Of a stretch of DNA of 12,428 nucleotides, positions 1-7,012 are shown in pieces (the first letter of the stretch is position 1; the number at the start of each line of letters is the position of its first letter). This DNA is from an uncultured Clostridia bacterium (GTDB lineage: Bacteria > Bacillota > Clostridia > Christensenellales > Borkfalkiaceae). A model generated the notes under the pieces. That model did not search any database and had not been told where the DNA came from. It saw nothing but the letters and a program-made list of their open reading frames with translations. Location of the stretch: assembly GCA_947176445.1 (NCBI GenBank), contig CAMWQK010000008.1, forward strand, positions 1 to 12,428. The letters are read 5' to 3'. The translations under genes and the position numbers were made by a program.

Positions 1-855
1 AACTTCAACACCGATTCGCACACCGTCACCGTTCCCTCGTGGAACATCGAGGGCGAGAACGCGACGGGGCGCATGGACTATTACGAATTCCCTCAGCAGG
101 ACGGCATGACGTTTGAGAACGTCTACTTCGACAAGGAGATGACGCAGAAGTGCGGCGAGACGGTCACCCATACGGGCGACGTCGATTACGCGCACGGCGT
201 AGGAGTAGGCGGTAACGTCGATCTGTACACGACCTGGAAGGAGGGGAGCTGGTTCAAGATCTTCACGGCGGATCAGTTCTTAAACAACGCCATTTCGGCG
301 GGCTGCTACGAACTGTTGACGGACGAGCTCGATTTCAACGAGAAAGTCTGGTCGTTCGCCCTCAGCGAAAATCCGTTCACGGGCAAGCTCATCAGCGAGA
401 CGGGCTGTACGTTCAAGAACATCGATATCACGCAGAACGATTCGCAAAAGCAGTTCGGCGGACTGTTCGGTCAGATCAGAGCGGAGGCGGAGATCAAAAA
501 CGTCACCTTTGAGAACGTCACCTATCACCTCAACGCGGCAACGCGCTTGCAGGGCGGCTCCTACGGCGTGCTCGCGGGTACGCTCTCCGATGAGGCGACG
601 ATCGAGAACGTATCGATCACGGGTCAGCTTCTCATCGGCGCGGATATCGTCGATATCTACAACTTCGAGAACTACGAAGTGGGACTTCTCACGGGCAACG
701 GCATCACGAAGGGCATCGCCCTTGGCGGGATCACGGTAGACGTCGTCAAGCAGGAGTATCTCGACACCTATCCCGTCGCGGTAGCGGTCGGCGAGAACGG
801 TGTTCTCACCATTACGAGGAACGACAATCCGGAAGAAAAGCCGGAAATAAAATAA
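1..855 (+). CDS. Partial gene: predicted extracellular beta-helix (GLUG-like) repeat protein, C-terminal part
   Basis: The frame is open from base 1, so the 5' end lies outside the window; 284 C-terminal residues are visible. Near residues 70-80 a 'VDLYTTWKEG' stretch resembles the end of a Listeria-Bacteroides (InlB B-type) repeat. It is followed by a segment of the type 'GCYELLTDELDF', a fill-in 'FTGKL', then repeated short strands ending in N-(V/I) ('FKNIDI', 'IKNVTFENV', 'IENVSI') with Gly-rich turns ('FGGLFGQI', 'YGVLAGTL', 'VGLLTG'). That layout is typical of GLUG-like right-handed beta-helix surface proteins. No LPXTG motif, membrane span or S-layer domain is visible at the C-terminus, which ends in a Pro/Glu/Lys-rich tail, so the mode of anchoring is unknown. 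The stop codon is 25 bases before the binding-protein gene, which suggests co-transcription with the importer. The substrate or partner is unknown. Confidence 0.75.
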   Translation, partial: NFNTDSHTVTVPSWNIEGENATGRMDYYEFPQQDGMTFENVYFDKEMTQKCGETVTHTGDVDYAHGVGVGGNVDLYTTWKEGSWFKIFTADQFLNNAISAGCYELLTDELDFNEKVWSFALSENPFTGKLISETGCTFKNIDITQNDSQKQFGGLFGQIRAEAEIKNVTFENVTYHLNAATRLQGGSYGVLAGTLSDEATIENVSITGQLLIGADIVDIYNFENYEVGLLTGNGITKGIALGGITVDVVKQEYLDTYPVAVAVGENGVLTITRNDNPEEKPEIK

Positions 856-880
856 GCAGAGTGATAAACGGAGGTATACA

Positions 881-3472
881 ATGAAAAACAAAAAGGTGGC
901 ACGCATTTTATCGGTCGGGCTCGGCGCGGTCATGCTTGCGGGTACGGCGGCAGGCTTCGCGGGGTGCGGAGGCGATAAGTCCTATCTCGTTCTCATGACG
1001 GAGAACCTTGAAGGACTGTTCAATCCCTTCTTCGCATCGTCCAGCCCCGATGTTGAGATCATGAGCATGACGCAGATCAGCATGCTGACAACGGAGTACG
1101 CGCGCAATCCCGAAACGGGCGCGGACGAAGCGGTTCTCGCCTACGGCGACGATCACGCAGTCGTCATCAAGGACTTACAGTACGAGACGAAGGGGGGCGA
1201 GACGGAGTACACGTTCGTCTTAAAGAACGGCATCAAGTTCTCCGACGGAAAGCCCCTCACCATGAACGACGTGCTCTTCAATATGTACGTCTATCTCGAT
1301 CCCGTCTACACGGGCTCTTCGACGATGTACTCGACGGATATCGTCGGCTTGCAGACGTACAGAACGCAACAGAACCTTTCCGGCTCTGCGAGCGATCAGG
1401 ACGCGCAGCTCACCAAGGATGCGACCGGCAAGGCGACCATCCGCACCAACGAGCTCATCAACCTCTACCGTCGGGTAGGTGATACTGGAACACAAGGCTC
1501 CTATTCGGCAAGCGAGGAGCAGATGAAGACTGCGATCGCAAGTCACAATCCGAGTGGCGGCTATAAGGGCGCGATCGCACCCAACGGCAATATCTCGGAT
1601 GACGAGGCGCGCAAGCAGCTCCTTGCGGATTATACGGACACGCTCGAAGAGTTCAAGACGGAGCTTGGAAACGACTACGACGGCGCAATGGACTCCTACA
1701 CGGAAGAACCGTATAAGTCCTCGCCCGTGAAGTTTGATGAACTCGTCTCCTTCATGTATGCGGAAGGCTTTGTTGAGGTCGAATACGAAAAAGACCCCGT
1801 CACCAACAAAGAGAACAAGAACAAGTTCACGAAAGTCACCCTTGCCTACAATACCGAGATCGTAAAAGACAGAGATTCCGCGATCAACTACGTATACGAG
1901 GCAACGGTCAAGACGGGCTTTGAAGGCATTCTCAAATACTGGGGTACTGCCGGCAAGATGAACACTAAGTTCATTGCAAAGGCGACCGACGTTATCCTTC
2001 ACGAGCGCGTGAACGGCAATACGCTTACTTATCCCAAGGTAGAGGGCATCGATTCGCTCGGACACAATACCGACATTGCGACCGTCAACGTAGACGGCAC
2101 CGAATATAAGGTTGCACACGAGCACAATCCCGACGGTACGCCCGCAAATGCAAACGAGTACGACGTACTTCGCGTCCGCATCAATGGCGTCGACCCGAAG
2201 GCGATCTGGAACTTCGGCTTTTCCGTTGCTCCTCAGCACTACTATGCGCCCGGCAATACCGTCGATATCGCGAACAACAACTTCGGCGTGACCTGGGGTT
2301 CGTTCGACTTCATGCAGAAGGTTCTCCTCAGCGTGCGCAACGCGAAGGTGCCCGTCGGCGCAGGTCCGTATGTTGCGACCGACAAGAACGACAACGATAA
2401 TCCGGACGGCAGCGATTTCTACAGCGCGAACACCGTCTACTTCAAGGCGAACGAGAACTTCCTCATGGGCGTGCCCAAGACGAAGAACATCCGCTATCAG
2501 GTAACGAGCTCCAACAACGCGCTCAACGCGCTCGAGACGGGCTCCGTTCACTACGTAACGCCGCAGTTCACCACGCAGAACAAGGAGAAGCTCGACGGCG
2601 ATCTTGCCAAGAAGGGCATGAAGCAGCTCGACTCCTGGCAGCTCGGCTACGGCTATATCGGTATCAACGCGGGCAAAGTTCCCAACATCAATATCCGTAA
2701 GGCGATCATGTCGGCAATGGATATCAGCCTCTCGCTGAGCTACTACTCGCAGGGTACGGCAAAGCCCATCTACTGGCCGATGTCTACCGTGAGCTGGGCA
2801 TATCCCAAGAGCGGTAACGCAGAGAGCACGGATAACGGACATGATTACATGCGCTTCGAGGGCGAGGCGAAGGCACTCGAAAAGATCAAGCGCTATCAGG
2901 CGGCTGCGGGCTATCCGAACGGCTATCCCGAGAAGCTCAAGTTTACCATTGCAGGCTCTAACATGAGCGAACACCCGACCTATCTCACCTTCCAGACGGC
3001 GGCTGACCTTCTTAACCAGTGCGGCTGGAACGTAGAGGTCGAGCCGGATATGATGGCGCTCACCAAGCTCTCCACGGGTTCGCTCTCGGTATGGGCGGCG
3101 GCATGGAGCGCAACGGTCGATCCCGATATGTATCAGGTCTACCACAAGAACTCCAAGGCGACGAGTACGCTCTCCTGGGGTTACCGCGAAATCCTCGCAG
3201 CGCCCAGCTCCTATCCGACTGAGACGAGAACGCTCAACGAGCTCTCCGCGCTCATCGATCAGGGCCGTGAGTCGGAAGACAGAACGTTCCGTACGAACAT
3301 CTATCAGCAGGCGATGAGCAAGGTGCTCGACCTCGCGGTAGAGATGCCCGTCTATCAGCGTCGTCAGCTGTATGCTTACAACGCCAACATTATTAAGGAA
3401 TCGTCGCTTCCTTCGACGATCAACCCGTTCTCTACACCGCTTGAAAAAATCTGGGAAATCGAGTTAGTTTAA
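881..3472 (+). CDS. Peptide/nickel-type ABC importer substrate-binding lipoprotein (SBP_bac_5 family), with large internal insertion
   Basis: This 863-residue lipoprotein should capture a peptide-like or other solute outside the membrane and deliver it to the permeases encoded next. The start has a GGAGG site at 870-874, six bases before the ATG. The signal peptide has a basic N-terminus, a hydrophobic core and a lipobox 'GFAGC' with the lipidated Cys at residue 29. Family marks are 'NGIKFSDGKPLTMNDV' (116-131), 'VPVGAGPYVA' (490-499), 'NNALNALETGSVHYV' (545-559), 'GYIGINAG' (591-598), 'NIRKAIMSAMD' (604-614) and 'AAWSATVDPDMY' (740-751). Family members are usually 500-620 residues long. The excess lies mainly between about residues 160 and 425, where a short linker is expected. 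The substrate cannot be read from sequence, and Opp, Dpp and Nik types are not separated here, so no symbol is given. Confidence 0.93.
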   Translation: MKNKKVARILSVGLGAVMLAGTAAGFAGCGGDKSYLVLMTENLEGLFNPFFASSSPDVEIMSMTQISMLTTEYARNPETGADEAVLAYGDDHAVVIKDLQYETKGGETEYTFVLKNGIKFSDGKPLTMNDVLFNMYVYLDPVYTGSSTMYSTDIVGLQTYRTQQNLSGSASDQDAQLTKDATGKATIRTNELINLYRRVGDTGTQGSYSASEEQMKTAIASHNPSGGYKGAIAPNGNISDDEARKQLLADYTDTLEEFKTELGNDYDGAMDSYTEEPYKSSPVKFDELVSFMYAEGFVEVEYEKDPVTNKENKNKFTKVTLAYNTEIVKDRDSAINYVYEATVKTGFEGILKYWGTAGKMNTKFIAKATDVILHERVNGNTLTYPKVEGIDSLGHNTDIATVNVDGTEYKVAHEHNPDGTPANANEYDVLRVRINGVDPKAIWNFGFSVAPQHYYAPGNTVDIANNNFGVTWGSFDFMQKVLLSVRNAKVPVGAGPYVATDKNDNDNPDGSDFYSANTVYFKANENFLMGVPKTKNIRYQVTSSNNALNALETGSVHYVTPQFTTQNKEKLDGDLAKKGMKQLDSWQLGYGYIGINAGKVPNINIRKAIMSAMDISLSLSYYSQGTAKPIYWPMSTVSWAYPKSGNAESTDNGHDYMRFEGEAKALEKIKRYQAAAGYPNGYPEKLKFTIAGSNMSEHPTYLTFQTAADLLNQCGWNVEVEPDMMALTKLSTGSLSVWAAAWSATVDPDMYQVYHKNSKATSTLSWGYREILAAPSSYPTETRTLNELSALIDQGRESEDRTFRTNIYQQAMSKVLDLAVEMPVYQRRQLYAYNANIIKESSLPSTINPFSTPLEKIWEIELV

Positions 3473-3493
3473 CTTTCATTTTACGGAGAAGTT

Positions 3494-4486
3494 ATGTTAA
3501 AATACATTCTTAAACGCCTTGTCTGGTGTCTCGTGATTCTGCTCGGCGTTTCGCTCATCATCTATGTGCTGGTGCGCTGTATGCCCGCAACCTTCATCGA
3601 TCAGAAGGTCGCCGAGATTTTGCAGAATAATCCCACGGATGCAGAGGCGTTGGCAGCGACCATGAAGAAGATGTACGGCCTCGAAGACGACAGTTTCTTC
3701 GGCATCATCGGCGGATACTTCACCTGGCTCGGCAATCTCTTGCAGTTCAAGCTGGGCGACAGCTTCGTTCACCGTGAGCCCGTCATCAACGTCATTGTAG
3801 ACAACATGGGCGTTTCCTTCATCATTGCGTTCATCGCGATCATCTTCGAATACATGATCGCGATCCCGCTCGGCGTTACGGCGGCGACCCACCAGTACTC
3901 CGTTCGCGACTACGTGGTGACCATTCTCGTCATGCTCGGAATTTCTTTGCCGTCCTTCTTCTTCGGACAGATGCTCAAAGATTTCTTCGCCATGAAGCTC
4001 GGCTGGTTCCCGCCTTCGGGACTCATCGACGCGTCGAAGAACCTTTCGGGATTTGCGGCGATCGGCGACTATATCTCGCACATCTTCCTGCCGCTCCTCA
4101 CGATCGTCATTCTCGGCATCGGCGGAACGATGAGATACGTGCGTACGAACATGCTCGAAGTGCTCAACTCCGACTATATCCGTACGGCGCGGGCGAAGGG
4201 TCTCAAAGAGAGCAAGGTCATCTACAAGCACGCATTCCGCAATACGATGATTCCCATCGTCACCATGCTCGCGGGAATTCTGCCCAGCCTGTTTTCGGGC
4301 GCAATGCTCACCGAGCAGGTGTTCGACCTCCCCGGTATCGGTAACGTCGCCTTGACTGCAACGCTGAAAGGGGATATCCCGTTCATCATGGGTTACAACA
4401 TGTTCCTTGCAGTCCTGAGCGTCATCGGCGTATTGCTCGCCGATCTCATGTACGCCGTCGTCGATCCGCGCGTCAAGCTGTCTTAA
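3494..4486 (+). CDS. Peptide/nickel-type ABC importer permease, OppB/DppB family
   Basis: This 330-residue integral membrane subunit forms half of the translocation channel. GGAG at 3485-3488 sits five bases before the ATG. The N-terminus 'LKYILKRLVWCLVILLGVSLIIY' region is the usual first transmembrane helix of the family, followed by an extracytoplasmic loop (about 30-95) that contains 'GDSF' before the conserved permease domain. The EAA loop, which docks on the ATPases, is clear at about residues 227-257 ('DYIRTARAKGLKESKVIYKH' and following). The C-terminal 'DLPGIGNVAL' and 'YAVVDPRVKLS' are classic OppB/DppB endings. Length is normal for the family. The gene lies 21 bases after the binding protein and 12 bases before the partner permease. 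The symbol is withheld because oppB and dppB cannot be told apart from sequence alone. Confidence 0.95.
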   Translation: MLKYILKRLVWCLVILLGVSLIIYVLVRCMPATFIDQKVAEILQNNPTDAEALAATMKKMYGLEDDSFFGIIGGYFTWLGNLLQFKLGDSFVHREPVINVIVDNMGVSFIIAFIAIIFEYMIAIPLGVTAATHQYSVRDYVVTILVMLGISLPSFFFGQMLKDFFAMKLGWFPPSGLIDASKNLSGFAAIGDYISHIFLPLLTIVILGIGGTMRYVRTNMLEVLNSDYIRTARAKGLKESKVIYKHAFRNTMIPIVTMLAGILPSLFSGAMLTEQVFDLPGIGNVALTATLKGDIPFIMGYNMFLAVLSVIGVLLADLMYAVVDPRVKLS

Positions 4487-4498
4487 AGGAGGGGTACT

Positions 4499-5626
4499 GT
4501 GGAAGAAGAGAAGAAACAGCTCAATGAAGAGCTGAAAGAAAACAACGCACAGGAGACCTTGAACGAGGTCGCACTTGCGGAGGGCGAAGTTCCCACGGAG
4601 GGCGGCGAGGCAGCTTTGGAAGAAGGGGAGAAGCCGCTCGATAAGAACGTACGGCTCATGTCCCCCGCGCGCATGGTCGCGCGTCGGTTCTTCCGCTCCA
4701 AGCTCAGCGTCATCGGTCTCGTCATGATCGTAGCACTTCTGCTGTTCTCCTGGCTCGGACCTGTATTTTACAACCGCTGGGGAGAGACGGAGCGCGACGT
4801 TTCGGGCAAGATCGAATACGGCTACGATACGATCACGATCGTAGACGACAACGGCGAAGAATACACCTTCTATCAGGTGACGGAATCGCACCTTACCGTC
4901 AATACGATCGCGCCCATCAGCGGGGATCACCCCCTGGGCACGGATAAACTCGGTATGGACGTTCTGACCCGTCTCATGTACGGCGGCAGAATTTCCCTCT
5001 CGATCAGTTTCATCGCCGTGTTTGCGATCACGTTCATCGGCATCGTATTCGGCGGCATTGCGGGCTACTTCGGCGGCAGGGTGGATAACCTCATCATGCG
5101 CTTCTGCGATATTCTGATGTGCCTGCCCACGCTCCCGATCCTGCTCATTCTCGGAACGCTGCTCGACTCGATCGGCATCGATTCGAAATACCGAATATAC
5201 TTCCTCATGATATTCCTCACGGTATTCTCGTGGCCGGGGACTGCGCGACTCGTGCGCGGACAGATCCTCTTCCTCCGCGAGCAGGAATACATGGTCGCGG
5301 CGGACGCCATGGGCTATTCCGCGGCGCGTAAGATCTTCAAGCACCTCATTCCCAACGTATTGCCGCAGCTCATCGTCTCGATGACGCTCAGCCTCGGCAG
5401 CACCATTCTGTACGAAGCGTCGCTCTCCTACCTCAACATGGGCGTGCGTGCACCGTACGCGGCATGGGGCACGATGATCAACGTCATCTCCGAGGATATT
5501 AACATTCTGCAAAACTATTTCAACATATGGGGTCCTCCCGGAATCTGCATCATCATCGCAGTGCTCGGGTTCAACTTTGTAGGCGACGGACTTCGCGACG
5601 CGCTCGATCCCAAGATGAAGAGGTAA
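4499..5626 (+). CDS. Peptide/nickel-type ABC importer permease, OppC/DppC family, with acidic N-terminal extension
   Basis: This 375-residue second channel subunit starts at a GTG; the strong AGGAGG at 4487-4492, right after the oppB-like stop, is spaced six bases from it. The first 50 or so residues are very acidic and predicted cytoplasmic, with no hydrophobic segment. Typical OppC features then follow: 'ARRFFRSKLSVIGL' entering TM1 (about 70-92), 'HPLGTDKLGMDVLTRLMYGG' (144-163), further membrane helices, and the EAA loop at about 263-295 ('EYMVAADAMGYSAARKIFKH'). The C-terminus 'GLRDALDPKMKR' is typical. Between TM1 and the HPLGTD motif there are about 50 residues, including a predicted beta-hairpin around 'DDNGEEYTFYQV' (116-127), more than the usual short linker. 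This enlarged outer loop could touch the oversized binding protein; that is an inference. Confidence 0.94.
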   Translation: MEEEKKQLNEELKENNAQETLNEVALAEGEVPTEGGEAALEEGEKPLDKNVRLMSPARMVARRFFRSKLSVIGLVMIVALLLFSWLGPVFYNRWGETERDVSGKIEYGYDTITIVDDNGEEYTFYQVTESHLTVNTIAPISGDHPLGTDKLGMDVLTRLMYGGRISLSISFIAVFAITFIGIVFGGIAGYFGGRVDNLIMRFCDILMCLPTLPILLILGTLLDSIGIDSKYRIYFLMIFLTVFSWPGTARLVRGQILFLREQEYMVAADAMGYSAARKIFKHLIPNVLPQLIVSMTLSLGSTILYEASLSYLNMGVRAPYAAWGTMINVISEDINILQNYFNIWGPPGICIIIAVLGFNFVGDGLRDALDPKMKR

Positions 5627-5629
5627 GAA

Positions 5630-7012
5630 ATGAGCCTTGTCGATAAAATCAAAAAATTAGTCAAAAAAGAGGGCGACGAAGCTCAGCCTGCGCAGAAGAC
5701 AGACAAACATTACTTAACGGGTAAGGAGATCCGCGAGATCGCCAAGGCGAATTCCGCGGAGATGAAACGGCTCGAAAAGCGCAAGCACAGAAAGGCGGAA
5801 GAGTCGGAATTCGTCACCGAGATGAAGGATATCGGGAACATTCTCGAAATCGAGGATCTTCACTCCTATTTCTTCACCGATCAGGGCGTTGTGAAGGCGG
5901 TCAACGGCGTTTCGTTCGAAGTGCCGCAGGGCAAGGTTGTCGGCGTCGTCGGCGAGTCGGGCTGCGGAAAGTCGGTCACGAGTATGTCCGTCATGCAGCT
6001 CTTGCAGGGTCCGCAGGGTCAGATTTGCTCGGGCAGTATCCGCTTCAAGTCCTTCGATTTCAAGCTCGGTGAGGACGGCAAGCCCATTCCCATCTACGAG
6101 AACGACGAGAACGGCGAACCCATCTACGACGAAGTCAAGGATAAGAAGGGAAACACCGTCGTTGATAAGGAGGGCAAGCCCAAGCTCGAACGCCGCCAGA
6201 AGCGCGACGAGTACGGCACCCGTCTCTATGAAATGGAGGAGAAGGTCTTCGATATCGCGAACATGCCCATCAAGGAGATGTACCGTCTCCGCGGCAGACA
6301 GATCGCGATGATCTTCCAGGAGCCGATGACGTCCTTAAATCCCGTGTTCACGATCGGAAATCAGCTCGACGAAGTCACGCTTTTGCACGTTCCCGGCGCG
6401 ACGGCGGAGGAGGCAAAGCGGCGCTCGATCGAGATGCTCAGCCTCGTCGGTATCGCAATGCCCGAGCGCGTATACAATTCGTACCCGCACGAGCTTTCGG
6501 GCGGTATGCGCCAGCGCGTGATGATCGCAATGGCACTCGAAGGCAATCCCCGCCTCATCATTGCGGACGAGCCGACGACCGCGCTCGACGTTACCATTCA
6601 GGCGCAGATCCTCGATCTTTTGCGCGACTTGAAGGAGCGTATCAACGGCTCTATTCTCCTCATCACGCACGACCTCGGCATCATCGCCGAGATGGCGGAC
6701 TACGTCGTCGTCATGTACGCGGGCAGAATTATCGAGAAAGGAACGGCTTCGGAGATCTTCCACAAGCCCATGCACCCGTATACGATCGGTCTGCAAAAAT
6801 CCAAACCCACCATCGATTCGACGGCGGATACGCTCTTCAATATCCCCGGCAACGTGCCAAATCCCATCAATATGCCCGACTATTGCTACTTCCGTGAGCG
6901 CTGCTCGAAGTGCATCGGAAAGTGCAAGGGCGACTATCCCGAGATGGTGCAGGTCAGCCCGACGCACTTCGTCGCGTGCCACCTTTATGCGGAGGACAAG
7001 ACAGATGAGTGA
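5630..7012 (+). CDS. Peptide/nickel-type ABC importer ATPase, OppD/DppD family, with insertion in the nucleotide-binding domain
   Basis: This 460-residue cytoplasmic ATPase powers import. It begins three bases after the oppC-like stop, with a weak GAGG-type site overlapping that gene's end. Residues 1-65 are a lysine/glutamate-rich extension. The ABC domain follows: Walker A GESGCGKS 108-115, Q-loop Gln230 in 'MIFQEPMTSLNP', signature LSGGMRQR 289-296, Walker B ending at Glu314 and switch His347. From the last Walker A residue to the Q-loop is 115 residues, where about 50 is normal; the surplus (about 145-206) is hydrophilic and built of imperfect repeats. The C-terminal oligopeptide-transporter domain starts at 'HPYTIGL' (382) and contains Cys419-x5-Cys425-x6-Cys432-x17-Cys450, the pattern that binds a 4Fe-4S cluster in some DppD proteins, plus an extra Cys428. 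All catalytic residues are present, so it is probably active. Confidence 0.95.
   Translation: MSLVDKIKKLVKKEGDEAQPAQKTDKHYLTGKEIREIAKANSAEMKRLEKRKHRKAEESEFVTEMKDIGNILEIEDLHSYFFTDQGVVKAVNGVSFEVPQGKVVGVVGESGCGKSVTSMSVMQLLQGPQGQICSGSIRFKSFDFKLGEDGKPIPIYENDENGEPIYDEVKDKKGNTVVDKEGKPKLERRQKRDEYGTRLYEMEEKVFDIANMPIKEMYRLRGRQIAMIFQEPMTSLNPVFTIGNQLDEVTLLHVPGATAEEAKRRSIEMLSLVGIAMPERVYNSYPHELSGGMRQRVMIAMALEGNPRLIIADEPTTALDVTIQAQILDLLRDLKERINGSILLITHDLGIIAEMADYVVVMYAGRIIEKGTASEIFHKPMHPYTIGLQKSKPTIDSTADTLFNIPGNVPNPINMPDYCYFRERCSKCIGKCKGDYPEMVQVSPTHFVACHLYAEDKTDE

Noticed and set aside
1220..3145. Open frame of 641 codons antisense to the binding-protein gene
   Set aside because: It lies wholly within a well-supported gene, has low-complexity Arg/Val/His-rich composition and matches no family. 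Long antisense frames are expected from the strong codon bias here.
3462..3474. Small inverted repeat AGTTA-GTT-TAACT at the end of the binding-protein gene
   Set aside because: It has only five AT-rich pairs and no useful T run; too weak for a terminator or RNA-stabilising hairpin.
3497..5512. Open frame of 671 codons antisense to both permease genes
   Set aside because: It spans two real genes and the gap between them and is full of charged low-complexity residues; it is a codon-bias shadow.
6894..7004. Upstream extension of the OppF-like gene by 37 codons
   Set aside because: The added residues are Arg/Ser/Ala-rich and are the OppD coding sequence in another frame. The ATG at 7005 has a well-spaced GGAGG.
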